From positions 1,860,001 through 1,924,000 of the forward strand of contig OW818690.1 in assembly GCA_942493315.1 (NCBI GenBank): a stretch of 64,000 bases of DNA, given 5' to 3'. The notes under the pieces were generated by a model. The model had not been told where the DNA came from and ran no database searches. It saw only the letters and a program-made list of their open reading frames with translations. Both the position numbers and the translations under genes were made by a program. The DNA is from UBA5429 sp942493315. GTDB taxonomy: Bacteria; Bacteroidota; Bacteroidia; Bacteroidales; WCHB1-69. Below, one piece after another: positions 42,581 through 54,000 of this stretch (position 1 is its first letter; each line of letters opens with the position of its first letter).

Positions 42581-45047
42581 TTTTAGGATAAGCAAATTCA
42601 ATTTCAGCTAAAATATTTGGCTTGCCGGAATTAAATTCAAAAATCATTCTGATAGGTATCAATTTAATTTGATTAACAATTACAAATCTAACTTGTAAAT
42701 CCGGATTCTTCTCTTGAGGTTTTAACAAAGCAATAATTTCTAAAAATACAGCTAAAGGCACAGAAAATTTATGATTAACCTTATCATAATCTGATAACAG
42801 ATCCAGCCATGGAGCGACCAGAACCTCTCCGGCTGATTTGCTCCCTGTTGGAGTCAAACTTTTTGCCCAACTCGGCGCCTGATCAGGAAGCGTTGGGCGA
42901 AAACATTCCTTATATACATAAGTGCTATTTGATTCGATCCAAAATTTTTCATTATTATAATATGATAATAAAATCATATCAAAATCAGAAGATTCAGAAG
43001 AATTAAAAATCGAAGAAACTCCCTTTTTAGGAATCACCGGTACAAAATTCAAGGTATTGTATTTTCCACATTTTTGAAGATATGGAATAGATACTTTCGA
43101 TTTTAATTCATTTTTATCCCCCGATCCAATTACCAGGCTATTTGTATTTCCTGAAAATATTCTCCATCCATACACCCAATTTTCTGTATCTGACTCCAGT
43201 TTTTTAGCTTCATAAAAAACATTTTCAGCTATAACAAAACAGAATTTTCCTAAGTTGATTTTTGGATCAGGAAGATCCCAATACATTTCACAAGGATCGA
43301 TCACATTTTCCGGATTTGTTTCCTCAAGCGTGGATGAAATAGAGTAATGATATTCCTTCTCATCTACTAATTCGATTTCAGCTTCATTCGTCAAACAATA
43401 TTTTGAGAGATCTAAAAATTTTGGACTCTTCAAAATATCTTTAATATATGACAATTCGACCTCTTTTTTTGTCGAATCAATATATCTGGCTAAACCAAAA
43501 AAATTGCATACTTCAGTAATAAATTCTTCATTACTCAAATTAGGCATACAATCTTTAAGATTGAATTGTTTTGCAAAAACATTATGAATATAGAACTGTA
43601 AATCAAAATCAGAAGATGGTTCAAATTTTTGCCATGAGACAATATTAAATGCATTTTGATTAGGTGTTTGAATATTATATGATAATCCAATTTTTACTAA
43701 TAAAAATTTATATTTAACAGACTGAATTTGACCTGTAAATATTACATTTTCAGTAACAAATGGGATATTTAACTCATAAAAACCAGCACCTTCCCACCCA
43801 AAATTATGACCTATATAACCGTCTCCGAAAACTTTTATAAAACCACCTTTATTTGTTGGAAATATTGGTGATAAAGGTGTATTCCAATATCCTTTGTTCA
43901 AATTTGGATAACAACCATCTGGGAGTAAGTCAGTCTCATTCACAACCAAAAATGCTAAACGGTATTTTATTGAATTTTCTTGATTATCATCAAACATGCT
44001 ATCAGGGATGAATGTCTTGATTTTTGCAACACCGGAAACACCGACAGAATTCTGAGAATTTCTAAATGTGTTAAAATTGTCTTCACCAACCTTGTATTTC
44101 ATTGATATGTCAATGTTATTGATGTTAGTGTGAGCGAATTGATCATTTGAATGAATTACAGGTGTCGCAAAATTAACAATCGTTGAAGTGTTGTATATAT
44201 CAAATTGCGCAGGCGTAGCATCTAAAGCTCTTAATGATTGCATAAATTGCCGTTTCGCAAATTCATCTGCAGTAAAGTTTCCGATCACCTTATACCCGGC
44301 ATTCTCATATACTTTTTTTACGATGTCAACTAATCGAATGGCTGGAGCAAAGCAGAATGAATTCATTTTATTTTTACCTGTCCGGTTAAAGATCCTTATC
44401 CCCCTACTAGTAGGCTTTTCTAAAATATTCCCTGATGCATCGAAAAAAAGACGATTTACATAATGTTTATCAATATCTAAATTATGTTCTGAAAGTGAAG
44501 CTTTAAAAGCTACATCGTCTTCTGCAGTTAGATCAGAATCGAGCATATAAAAACCAAAATCCTGATTTGAATCTCCATAAAACTCCGGATCTAGGAACAT
44601 TGGGAATTTGATATTTGAATCTTCATTCAAACAGGTACGTAAAAATGTTAACCAGGATTGTTTGTGTGTCCCGGGAGCTGTTGAAATGATGATATCCCCA
44701 CCAAAATTGTTCTCACTCAATTTTTTCTCTTGAAACTGTTTTGGGAATGGGTTAACCACAACCCCGATCGAATAGTTTTTTAAATTTGATTTTTGAATAT
44801 AAAGATCTCCTTTTCCTATTAAATAATCTCCAACCTCAATTCTACATTCATATTTTTTCATGCGCTGCACATAAACAAAACGTGCATGATTAAAAATCAG
44901 ATCGTTGGCTTTTGAAGGCACATCAAAAGTGAAGACAACTTCACCATCAGTTTTATCTAGTGAAAAAATTGAATTATTCACTTCGAGTTGAACTGAAGTG
45001 TTTTTTCTGATATAGATCTCTTTATTGTCAACAAAAAATTTAATCAT
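42570..45047 (-). CDS. large phage tail protein (putative minor tail / baseplate component)
   Basis: 825 residues, last gene of the structural block. I do not recognise a defined domain. The N-terminus IKFFVDNKEIYIRKNTSVQLEVNNSIFSLDKTDGEVVFTFDVP and YLIGKGDLYIQKS look like a beta-sandwich tail-tip module, and the position behind the tape measure and fibres matches large minor tail proteins of Bacteroidota siphoviruses. It might take part in host contact. Confidence 0.65.
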   Translation of the reverse strand: MIKFFVDNKEIYIRKNTSVQLEVNNSIFSLDKTDGEVVFTFDVPSKANDLIFNHARFVYVQRMKKYECRIEVGDYLIGKGDLYIQKSNLKNYSIGVVVNPFPKQFQEKKLSENNFGGDIIISTAPGTHKQSWLTFLRTCLNEDSNIKFPMFLDPEFYGDSNQDFGFYMLDSDLTAEDDVAFKASLSEHNLDIDKHYVNRLFFDASGNILEKPTSRGIRIFNRTGKNKMNSFCFAPAIRLVDIVKKVYENAGYKVIGNFTADEFAKRQFMQSLRALDATPAQFDIYNTSTIVNFATPVIHSNDQFAHTNINNIDISMKYKVGEDNFNTFRNSQNSVGVSGVAKIKTFIPDSMFDDNQENSIKYRLAFLVVNETDLLPDGCYPNLNKGYWNTPLSPIFPTNKGGFIKVFGDGYIGHNFGWEGAGFYELNIPFVTENVIFTGQIQSVKYKFLLVKIGLSYNIQTPNQNAFNIVSWQKFEPSSDFDLQFYIHNVFAKQFNLKDCMPNLSNEEFITEVCNFFGLARYIDSTKKEVELSYIKDILKSPKFLDLSKYCLTNEAEIELVDEKEYHYSISSTLEETNPENVIDPCEMYWDLPDPKINLGKFCFVIAENVFYEAKKLESDTENWVYGWRIFSGNTNSLVIGSGDKNELKSKVSIPYLQKCGKYNTLNFVPVIPKKGVSSIFNSSESSDFDMILLSYYNNEKFWIESNSTYVYKECFRPTLPDQAPSWAKSLTPTGSKSAGEVLVAPWLDLLSDYDKVNHKFSVPLAVFLEIIALLKPQEKNPDLQVRFVIVNQIKLIPIRMIFEFNSGKPNILAEIEFAYPKIKI

Positions 45048-45054
45048 GTGATGT

Positions 45055-45702
45055 TTAGATATATAATTTAAAATTTTTCATATATCCTCCCCAATATCTT
45101 CCAGAATAATAAGCACTTTTACCGAAATATAAATCAGGTGTATGCGTTGATGATGTTATTGTAGAGGCTACAGTGTAATCATGTACTATAGAATTATCGG
45201 AAATTTTAATAATTACAACATGCATATTATTATCATAATTTTCTAACATTAGTCGATACCAAGTACTTACTAATAGTGAAGATATATTCGCTTGTAAAAA
45301 ATAAGCAGTAGATGTTGACTTGTTAGTCACTATACCCCAATACATTATTGAATTCACTCTTTGAGTTTCAATACCATTATTAGCACCACTTCCTGATCCA
45401 TCTATGAGATTTGGATAAGAATTTGTGTACCAAGAAGTTAATTTATAAAAATCAACTTCTATTCTAAAATTATTAATATAATCTATTTGATTTGGTGGAG
45501 CAGTGAAAACTAAAGCAGTAGCATCTGAAGTCAATTGAGATACCTTAATATTAGAATCTGTTGGATCTGTTATGAATGTTGCTGTACTTCCATTTGCCGC
45601 CGCTAAATCATTATTATATCCGGATTGATCCGTTAAAGAATTGTTTAACGGACAATCTGCAATTAAAGTCCATGATTCCCCTGAAGCTGCTCCTCTTCTC
45701 AT
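45055..45702 (-). CDS. LamG/concanavalin-like phage tail protein
   Basis: 215 residues with a laminin-G-type opening: WTLIADCPLNNSLTDQSGYNNDLAAAN, then alternating strands (FRIEVDFYKLTSWYT, TWYRLMLENYDNNMHVVIIKISDN) and DLYFGKSAYYSGRYWGGYMKNFKLYI, the standard LamG ending. Such domains bind carbohydrates; in a tail region this suggests contact with surface glycans. Confidence 0.75.
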   Translation of the reverse strand: MRRGAASGESWTLIADCPLNNSLTDQSGYNNDLAAANGSTATFITDPTDSNIKVSQLTSDATALVFTAPPNQIDYINNFRIEVDFYKLTSWYTNSYPNLIDGSGSGANNGIETQRVNSIMYWGIVTNKSTSTAYFLQANISSLLVSTWYRLMLENYDNNMHVVIIKISDNSIVHDYTVASTITSSTHTPDLYFGKSAYYSGRYWGGYMKNFKLYI

Positions 45703-46175
45703 AATAAAAATGTATTATCATTGAATAACGAATCAATTTCTTTCTTTGAAGTTGCTTTTTCAACCACACTTTTTAAACAATAAAATTCATTTCTCAACGC
45801 AATTCTTTTACATTTATATTCATTTAAAACGTCTCTCCAGTTTAGATATATTGGAGTTTCTCCATTTTCTTCCATTTCTTTTGAAAGTAAACAGTTATGA
45901 AATTTATATGTAGGTGCAACGACCTCACCTACAGACAAACTTAAATAACTTAATTCTTTAATTTTTTCAGCTTTATAAATATTCAAATCAAATTGATTCA
46001 AATTAACATTTTTTGCAAAACAATAAAGGTCATTAAATTTACTAATTGAATCATAATCACCTGTTTTGTAGATCTCAATTTCTCCAGAAGTTAATCTTTG
46101 AAAACCAGGTAAATTGATTTCAGTAACAGCCGTTTCAACTTTAAAATTAAAAAAATAATAAATATATTCTTCCAT
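45699..46175 (-). CDS. hypothetical phage protein, possible fibre-associated
   Basis: 158 residues; no family recognised. Acidic, with the C-terminal helix-rich part VLNEYKCKRIALRNEFYCLKSVVEKATSKKEIDSLF, which resembles small proteins encoded between fibre genes. Overlaps the LamG gene by four bases and is five bases after the preceding fibre gene. Confidence 0.6.
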   Translation of the reverse strand: MEEYIYYFFNFKVETAVTEINLPGFQRLTSGEIEIYKTGDYDSISKFNDLYCFAKNVNLNQFDLNIYKAEKIKELSYLSLSVGEVVAPTYKFHNCLLSKEMEENGETPIYLNWRDVLNEYKCKRIALRNEFYCLKSVVEKATSKKEIDSLFNDNTFLL

Positions 46176-46179
46176 GGTT

Positions 46180-47127
46180 TTATTGAGTTATTTCACTAAA
46201 TTTGTTAGATTTTGTGACAATACATACATTATCGGAGCCTCTTGTTAACCAAATATAGGAAAATTCAAATGATTTTCCTGCCTCAATGGCCACAGCCGTT
46301 AATCCTTCACTTATCAATTTGTGACCTGATGTAAATAACATAAATGCAAATGTTTTTGTTACAGCAGAAGTATTTTTGATCAAGCAATATTGTGCCATTT
46401 TAGATGTTGGTATTGACCCAACATCATTTTGATGAGAAATATAAACCGAAATGGTACTAGCTGAAGGATTAATGTCGATAATATTATATTGTCTTCTATT
46501 GCTATTATAGATGTTGAAAGTACTTGATGTTAGTTGAGAATAGCTTGTAAGAAATGAAACGTCTTGAACAATATTTGAACTAACTTGAATTCTCGAAAAA
46601 CAAACCTTATTATCATTACCATTTTTAAACCAACAAAATTCGATCAAAGCTGATCCATTTCCCGGAATTGTGATCGTTCCAATATCAACTAATGAACTTC
46701 CTTCATTTACTTCAACAGTAGGGAGAGCCAATTCAACTTCAAATGTTGAAGACAAAGTATTTTGAATAAAAATCTTATGCAATCGACCATCGCACTGACT
46801 AAATGTTCTGTTAGTATCTTTATAAGAATCGAGCAAAAAGATAACATCAGTTATCCCTGAACTTACTCTTTTGAAGAAAAATGTAGATTGAGAAATTACA
46901 TTGTGAAGTACATACGTTGCCGATTCAGTAAGAGAAATTAAATTATGATTTGTATCAAACTTTAATTGATTATAAGTTGATACACCATCACCTATTTTTT
47001 TCCTGATCGGATCTAATATAACAACTTGTTCTCCACGTTTTAAAACGTGATTATTTGTTTCAAGTTGAGATTCATTATCCTCCCAAATTACTATCCTACC
47101 TTTTATTTCAATTTCTTGTGCAGGCAT
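46180..47127 (-). CDS. tail fibre-like protein with Mtd-type N-terminal domain
   Basis: 315 residues. The N-terminal segment IKGRIVIWEDNESQLETNNHVLKRGEQVVILDPIRKKIGDGVSTYNQL parallels the major-tropism-determinant-type attachment domain (pattern ANN-x-VL-x-GE-x-KIGDG) also seen in the next gene upstream. The rest is beta-rich and probably the distal part. The two fibre genes look like diverged duplicates at the N-terminus. Confidence 0.7.
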   Translation of the reverse strand: MPAQEIEIKGRIVIWEDNESQLETNNHVLKRGEQVVILDPIRKKIGDGVSTYNQLKFDTNHNLISLTESATYVLHNVISQSTFFFKRVSSGITDVIFLLDSYKDTNRTFSQCDGRLHKIFIQNTLSSTFEVELALPTVEVNEGSSLVDIGTITIPGNGSALIEFCWFKNGNDNKVCFSRIQVSSNIVQDVSFLTSYSQLTSSTFNIYNSNRRQYNIIDINPSASTISVYISHQNDVGSIPTSKMAQYCLIKNTSAVTKTFAFMLFTSGHKLISEGLTAVAIEAGKSFEFSYIWLTRGSDNVCIVTKSNKFSEITQ

Positions 47128-47128
47128 A

Positions 47129-48547
47129 TTACAATGCTTTACCGTTCATAATAAATGTATCACCGTCTAAAATCAATGATCTAACAGCTACTGATGTGAT
47201 TTTACTTGAAGTTATTCCACCAGCGAGCTTTGCATTAGTGATGGAGCCGTCTTTTACATAATAATTTCCTCCTGATACTCCAATTGTCACATCATCATAT
47301 CCGAGAATTCCAAGTACCGTTTTGGCATTTGCCCCGGTTATTTTTTTTGTGACTCCACCTACTTGAATAATAAGCACATCAGTTGCAGTATTAAATGTTG
47401 TTACTGCAGCCGCGGCACTGATCAATGCTTCTTTATTATTCAATTGTCCTTGAGCCTTGCCAAATGCTGTCAATATAGTATCTGTATCGGTAATAGCAGT
47501 ATTGGACAATGTAAATGTTCCAAAAAAACTTAAAGTTTTTGTTTGAATCCATTTAAGAATTGATTGAAAAACACGAAGAGCAGTCATCACCTTTGTGTTT
47601 TCGGTGCCGGCTTCTGCCTCTACTTGAGATGCATAATCTAGAGGATTGTCAATGACCTGCATTGTTGATCCAGTCCAACGATAAGGGGCATTATTAGACA
47701 ACTTCACATAGATTATTGATTGTGTAGGGGTTACTCCAGCCCCAAAAGTAGTAGTTGAAGTTGCTGTATATAATTTATTGTCAGTCGTATTGAAGTATAT
47801 TTGATCAATAGTCAATCCTGAAGTTGGTAATGTTGCAACAAAGTCTTGAACTTCTACAGCTTCATCAACATAACTGGGTAATTGTGCAGATGGTACCTTA
47901 CCATCAGCTCCTAATGTTGCTACTCCATTCGCTGCCCCTTTTTCTGATGCACTTATTCTTGACGTATCTGAAGGGTGTCTGTGAGCTGCATCAGCAAGCT
48001 TTCCTGAAGCACCTGCGGCAGCAGATCCATCCATCAGTATATTCCCTGCAACAGTCTCAATATCCTTATTAAATCCACTTCTTTCATCTTCTGATTGTAG
48101 CACACCATTTGCACCCGTAACTATCACTTTTCCTGAAGCAGTTCCAATTTTCCCATCATTAGTTACATTTCCGTGAACGTGATTAGCCGCGGCATAAGTA
48201 GCAAGATCCAGATCAGTGATGATCTTCCTCCATGTTGCAACGTTCCCGGAAACAGATTCCAGATAATAAGCACGATTAGGAGTGTTGTTATCATTGTTTC
48301 TGAACCACATTGTCCCAACAGCATGTTGATAGTCTGATGTGGTAGGTGATGCTGTAGAAATAACTACATTTCCACCGTAATATGGCAATGAATTATAATT
48401 TGTTGTACCGTCACCGATTTTCATTTTAAGAGAAGTTCCTCTCTCTATAACTAATTCTCCCTTTAATAATACGGGATTATTGGATGCTAAATTAGCGGGA
48501 GTATCATCCCACATTATTACTCTTGCATTTAATTCTACTACTGACAT
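47129..48547 (-). CDS. tail fibre protein with Mtd-type N-terminal domain
   Basis: 472 residues. N-terminal ELNARVIMWDDTPANLASNNPVLLKGELVIERGTSLKMKIGDGTTNYN, the same attachment module; then Gly/Ala-rich repeats (HVHGNVTNDGKIGTASGKVIVTGANGVLQ, DAAHRHPSDTSRIS) of the type found in trimeric fibres, and the C-terminal ITNAKLAGGITSSKI repeat-like part. Probably a receptor-binding fibre. One base separates it from the second fibre gene. Confidence 0.78.
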   Translation of the reverse strand: MSVVELNARVIMWDDTPANLASNNPVLLKGELVIERGTSLKMKIGDGTTNYNSLPYYGGNVVISTASPTTSDYQHAVGTMWFRNNDNNTPNRAYYLESVSGNVATWRKIITDLDLATYAAANHVHGNVTNDGKIGTASGKVIVTGANGVLQSEDERSGFNKDIETVAGNILMDGSAAAGASGKLADAAHRHPSDTSRISASEKGAANGVATLGADGKVPSAQLPSYVDEAVEVQDFVATLPTSGLTIDQIYFNTTDNKLYTATSTTTFGAGVTPTQSIIYVKLSNNAPYRWTGSTMQVIDNPLDYASQVEAEAGTENTKVMTALRVFQSILKWIQTKTLSFFGTFTLSNTAITDTDTILTAFGKAQGQLNNKEALISAAAAVTTFNTATDVLIIQVGGVTKKITGANAKTVLGILGYDDVTIGVSGGNYYVKDGSITNAKLAGGITSSKITSVAVRSLILDGDTFIMNGKAL

Positions 48548-48552
48548 ATTTT

Positions 48553-48906
48553 TTAATTTGTTGGTTTACCGTTAATTATTTTAATATCTTCATAATTGGA
48601 AGAAAATAGATCATATTTTATTCCAGTTGAATTCCAAACATAGCTTTTTCCGGTTGTTAGATCTCTATAGATTTTATTGTCAACTCCAACAGTAGGAAAT
48701 TCAGCTATTGTGTTACATTTGATAATTGAAGTTGCAGAATCACCTAAATTTGAGAGTAACTCACCAACAGTCGTTTGCCAAAAATTTCCTGTATCATCTT
48801 CAATAACGATAAGATGATTAGCCTCAATAGCAGAAATCCTCCGTAAACTTGAAATTGATACAACAGTTATTCTGCGTTCTTTTTTGTATGCTTTTTTATT
48901 AACCAT
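48553..48906 (-). CDS. hypothetical phage protein
   Basis: 117 residues, basic N-terminus MVNKKAYKKERRITVVSI and a middle VGELLSNLGDSATSIIKCNT. No family recognised. It lies in the fibre region, one base overlap with the gene upstream, so probably a small tail or fibre-linked structural part. Confidence 0.55.
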   Translation of the reverse strand: MVNKKAYKKERRITVVSISSLRRISAIEANHLIVIEDDTGNFWQTTVGELLSNLGDSATSIIKCNTIAEFPTVGVDNKIYRDLTTGKSYVWNSTGIKYDLFSSNYEDIKIINGKPTN

Positions 48907-49376
48907 TATCGAGGCCCTATAACTATATCATTTTGACTATTAATGTAATTCATTGTATATTCAGCAAATTCAGCGAATGAAAGATAATAACGAACCATTT
49001 GCCCTTGTTCATTTTGATGATAAATTAGAACTTTCATTTCATCTTGAGGTTGATAACCCGTTTTAATCGCATTTTCAACAGCAAGTTCACTTTGAATTTT
49101 TTGCGATGCGACTGTCTCAGCTGTTGCTGCAGCCATATTACCTGCTACATTTGAAACTAATTCTTCTAATTGAGAAATGTTTGGGAATTGAGCTAAGTCA
49201 ATTCGCAAATCTTTCATTTCTGTTAATTCAGTCAACTCAACTGAATCAATTCGAGGTTTATTCCCCAAATCATTATAAGAAATTGGAGTTGCATCATGTG
49301 TGTTAACCCATTCTACTAATTCATTCATTTTTGCAATAATATTTGCGAAGCTCGCACCTGGTTGAATTGTTTCCAT
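48906..49376 (-). CDS. hypothetical phage tail-region protein
   Basis: 156 residues with helical, coiled-coil-like heptads in the first half (FANIIAKMNELVEWVNTH) and an Ala-rich central part (LVSNVAGNMAAATAETVASQKIQSE). No named domain. Overlaps neighbours by one base on both sides, showing a compact operon. Confidence 0.6.
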   Translation of the reverse strand: METIQPGASFANIIAKMNELVEWVNTHDATPISYNDLGNKPRIDSVELTELTEMKDLRIDLAQFPNISQLEELVSNVAGNMAAATAETVASQKIQSELAVENAIKTGYQPQDEMKVLIYHQNEQGQMVRYYLSFAEFAEYTMNYINSQNDIVIGPR

Positions 49377-51007
49377 TATATCAAATTATTTGTTCTTTCA
49401 TTGTTAAGTACAATATTTTCTTCATTAAAAACTGTATTAGTTGCCGGAGTTCCTTCAATTGAAGTCACTTCCTTAATTCTTGAGATATAAAGATCTCTAT
49501 TAGCTTCAGGAAGATTAATCCGATATTTGAATTCAGCTTCGATGAAATCTTCACTTTCATTTTTGATTATAAATGTATCGGGTAGGAGAGTGATCGGAAC
49601 GGCACGATTATTAATCCAAATGAAATTAAACCTTGAATCCAGTGCATCTGAAAGAAGTTGCATCTCCCTGGGAGATTTCGGACCTGTTTTGCAGATAAAA
49701 GTTTTTTCAATTTCTCGATCGATCTCGATTAAACTTCCTTTCGTTAAAATGTCACCGGTAACGTTTTTTTCAAAGCTTTCAGATTCAGTAAAAAACGATT
49801 CTAAAACTCCATATCTATTTTGGAATAAGAAAATTTTGGAATTGTAAGGTTTCGGAATAAAAGTAAATTTTCTGGTCCATGCTTTTTCTTCCAATCCATC
49901 CGGATACACTTTTACAAAATACTCAATTATATCTGAATGATTTGAAATTCCTAAACCTTTAGCAGAAAAAGGGATTCTAACAAATTGATAATTTTTGATT
50001 TCAAAAGTAAATGATTTGTTAACGAATGATCCATCCTGTAAAATTGCTTTTACAGTTACATTTAAAGTCTTTGAAACAACATTGGATTGATCAATATTAA
50101 AATAATTGAAATAAGCGTATTGAGGACAGTTTGGAAAACTTCTGACACTAAGTCCTGAATCAGATCCATATGCGCGAGCTTGCAAAGATTTTGAGATTAT
50201 GGAGCCATCTATTGGATCTATCCAATCCCCCTGGTTGACATTTCTAAAATTATCTAAAGAGGCAGCATTTAAGAGATAATAATTTGAACTTCTTTTTACT
50301 AATTGAACAGTATGATCATAATATTCTGCAAATAAAATCTGAGCTTTTAAATAGCAATATTTAAGTACTGAAGTTGAAAAAGTGGTATCAGCTAAAGGGA
50401 TATCAATATTCTCAAAATAGGATCTTAAAATCTCTGCAGGTAAAGAAGCTAAGTTTTTATCATTTAATGATAAATAAATGGGTTGAGTTTCTTTAGTTTC
50501 AATGTTTTCATTAAAATACCTGGTAATTATCAATTTTGCATAAATTTGATAATTATTTCTTAATACTATAGGGCTTCCGATTGTATTAGTTATTATCCCG
50601 GTGTTATCCATTGGAATATCCCTAAGTGTTACATTTCCGGTTCCTGGTTCTTTTGCTGTGAAAGTAATGATCAGATCTGCAGTGATCGATATATCATAGT
50701 AAATGGAAAGATAATAATTGAAGATTATCTTTGTTGTTAACTCATTTAACAACAAAGATCCTGAATAATTACGTATGGAATAAGCTTCAAAAGCTGCAAT
50801 AGTACTAGGGTTTTTAACTGTAAATTCTAATGTTTTCCCTTCAAAATCAATATAAAATTTTTGTCCGAGTGCAGGAAGTGCCGTTATCTTGTATTTTGAA
50901 ATAGACTTTTTCCCTTTCGAAGTGAAGGGAGATCCGGTCACATCGAAAGAAAGATCATTTTTTAAAAAATCTAACGGAAAAATACTATTTACAAGATTTG
51001 CTGGCAT
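49376..51007 (-). CDS. putative distal tail protein
   Basis: 543 residues; no conserved name known to me. Position directly downstream of the tape measure and beta-rich composition (VTVKAILQDGSFVNKSFTFEIKNYQFVRIPFSAKGL, EAEFKYRINLPEANRDLYISRI) fit a distal tail protein or tail-tip hub of Bacteroidota phages. Two bases from the tape measure stop. Confidence 0.6.
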   Translation of the reverse strand: MPANLVNSIFPLDFLKNDLSFDVTGSPFTSKGKKSISKYKITALPALGQKFYIDFEGKTLEFTVKNPSTIAAFEAYSIRNYSGSLLLNELTTKIIFNYYLSIYYDISITADLIITFTAKEPGTGNVTLRDIPMDNTGIITNTIGSPIVLRNNYQIYAKLIITRYFNENIETKETQPIYLSLNDKNLASLPAEILRSYFENIDIPLADTTFSTSVLKYCYLKAQILFAEYYDHTVQLVKRSSNYYLLNAASLDNFRNVNQGDWIDPIDGSIISKSLQARAYGSDSGLSVRSFPNCPQYAYFNYFNIDQSNVVSKTLNVTVKAILQDGSFVNKSFTFEIKNYQFVRIPFSAKGLGISNHSDIIEYFVKVYPDGLEEKAWTRKFTFIPKPYNSKIFLFQNRYGVLESFFTESESFEKNVTGDILTKGSLIEIDREIEKTFICKTGPKSPREMQLLSDALDSRFNFIWINNRAVPITLLPDTFIIKNESEDFIEAEFKYRINLPEANRDLYISRIKEVTSIEGTPATNTVFNEENIVLNNERTNNLI

Positions 51008-51009
51008 TT

Positions 51010-54000
51010 TTAAAATTTTGCTAGGTTTCTTAAGAATTCTTCATTGTTTTCAAATTCGAGGAGCAAGTCCCGGGATATTGTTGATTGTCGGTTTTTCGGA
51101 TCTGTTAAATATTTTCTTATAAAAACAAATTCATCGTAAAGTTTTCCAATTTTTTCATTGTCAATGTAATAATTTTGAATGATGTCATTTTTTAGCGTTT
51201 GAGACTCAAAATTACGATTCATTGACCGAGTTGCAAGGGACATCATTGCCACATTAGGTTGAGGAATATCGATGTTATTCAGCATCGATTTATTCCCTCT
51301 CTGGTACTGATCAAGTGCAGTGATGATCCGGGATGTTTTTTTATCTTTCAAAAGAGAATTAGAAGCAACCCATTCAGGACCTTTTTCCGCAATCCGGATT
51401 ATTTTTTCATCCTTAATAAAACCACCGGTGGCATAAGGTTCCGGCTCTGAAGCAATGGCAGCAATTTGAGTTCCGGTAAAAGCAGCAGATAGACCTGCTG
51501 GAATTAATCCCCAAGGCCAACCACCACCATTTTTAAATGATTCAATAGCGGATAGAATTCCGGATATAATGGCTTTTGAAATGGAGGCTCTTTTTTCTCT
51601 TTTGAATTTATCTAATTCCAATTGCTTTTGTTTCAACGATAAATTTTCGTCTAATTCTGCAATTTTTGAATTATAATAAGTCTGAGAAATCAAACCTTGA
51701 TTAAGCATTTTTTCAAGTTTTTCTTTTCTTGAATCAATGTTTTGAGAATATTCATTCAATGCTGAAGTTTCCTTATTCGTTTGGATATCATAAATATTGG
51801 AAACTATTCCTTCAACACTGAATGCAAAATTTTGAACCTCATTCAAAAGATCTTTAAAATTATCTTTCCACAAATTCTTTATGGCATCCCAATCTCCTTG
51901 AGTTCCGAATAATTTAGCTAAAACAGATGTATCTCCTTTCGTTACTTTATCAACATCCTCTTTTAATTTTGCTTGTAATTCAGTTATCTTCTTTTCAAGT
52001 TCAGCAATTCTGGATTTATTTTCTTCTGAATCTACTTTTTTAAGTTCTGCAATAGCAGTCCTGGCTATGGAAATTTTATCTTTGTAATAATCCTCAATAT
52101 CCTTGATCTGTTTTTCCTTTTCGGATAAAACCGCTTCAGAAACATCCTTTTCTGCACGTGTAACAATGTCAAGTTCTTCTTTATAGGAACTTTCAATGGC
52201 TTGCTTTTTCTTATTTAATAATTTTTCTAAAAGTTTAACTTCATCTTCAGATAACCCTGTGCCTAAAATGGGATCATAAGTTTCATCCTGTCTATCCAAA
52301 TAGTAATTGATGGAGTCATCAAGATCATTAATGATCTGATCCCATTTATTACGTGCATCAATTAACTCATTAGCATATTTATTATTAAATGCACCATTCA
52401 TTTTAGTTTCGAGAGAAATAATGGTGTCACCTAATTTCTCAAGAGCTTTTTGATGTTTTTCAAACTCTTTTTGTCTAAAATTCTGATCAGCTATTTTTAA
52501 CTCCTCATTTTTTAGACCTTCCAAAACTTTTATTTTATCTTTAGCGTCTTTAATCCCTTTGTCAGCAAACTCCTGAGCCTGCTTAATTTGCTCGTCATAT
52601 TTGCGCTTAATTGTCTCCTTTTCTTTATCAATATCTTTAAATTGATTAATCCGGGAATCCTCTTTGAGTTTATCAAGGTTTTTAAGAAATTCATCCCATT
52701 TTTTTATAACATCTTCATCAGGACCAGCTACATCATTACCTGTCGATTTTCCTGTCTCAGTATCTTCTGAAACAGATGGCTTAAATCCCAATTTATTCAT
52801 TGCATTTTTTGCATTTTGAGACATCTTTTCAGAAATTTTAATAAAGTTTAGAGCCTCTTTATTAATATCATCTATTTTTCCCTGATAATCTTCTTTAAAT
52901 GCTTCTAATTCATTTATTCTTTGTTTCAAAGGAACCATAGCCGCTGCACCTGCCGGAGTGTTTGGAAGATCATTCATTTGATTAGTGAGGTTGTCAATTT
53001 CATTCTGAAGTACAAGTACTTGATTTATCCAGTCCTTTGTGATTTCAGAATTATCTTTAATGATATCCTCAGCTTTGCCCATATAAGCTGAAGCATAAGC
53101 TTTTTCCATCAGCATTGTAATAAAGGCATCTTTATTTGTTATGAGTAAATTTTCAGCATCCGCAACGGTTTTAATTGAAACTCCTAATTTTTCAAATGCT
53201 TGTTGATTTTTGTTAATAAACTTTTCCTTTTCTTGCAAGTTATCGCCCATTAAAGACCACTTATATGCTAATTCTTCAATGAGAGTGATACTTCCGGATG
53301 TACTATCGGAAACCTTTTTATTAAACTCTTCCATTTCTTTAGTAGCCTTATTTTGTCGCGTTGCAAGTTTCCACAACGCATTTCCGGCAATAAGAATTAC
53401 TGTTGCAACTGCCATCCATGGCACTTTTGCTGATGCTATAGCCAAAGCTTCTTGAGATTTTGCTGCGAGTAAAGTTTGCCCGGTTAATTGATAATATTTT
53501 AATTTTAAAGCTTCGACAACAGTTGTTTGAAACGCTTGAACTTTACTTAATAAAACAGTATGTGCTGTAAGTCCCTTTTGCGCCAAACTTACCTGTAATA
53601 ATCTCAATAAATAAACTCCCCAAATAACAGATAATGTGATTACCAACTCTTTATTTTCACCTAATACCTTAAATAATCCACCAATTCCTTTAACTAATGC
53701 AGTGCTAGACTTGGTGACTTTAATGAGCACAGGATAAAGTTTTTCACCTAATTCCATCCTTTTATCCTTGAAAGCTTTACGAGATTTCTCTAATTCAGCT
53801 TGCATATTATTATTCTTGATATTATATTCATTTATGACTGATGTTCCTTCAGTCATAGCCTGATTGGCTTGTCTTTGAGCCTCTTCAATTTTATCTACTG
53901 AGTTGGCCATTGATGAAATGGCTTGAGTAGCCCTCTCGGCATCAAGCCCAAGATCTTTGAAAAGTGGTAATAATTTACTAAAACCACCGGTACCGGAAAA

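Noticed and set aside
45055..48547. Diversity-generating retroelement with variable fibre gene
   Set aside because: No reverse transcriptase, accessory protein or template repeat in the window; the four-helix-bundle fragment at 27764 is about 18 kb away and of the S23 type.
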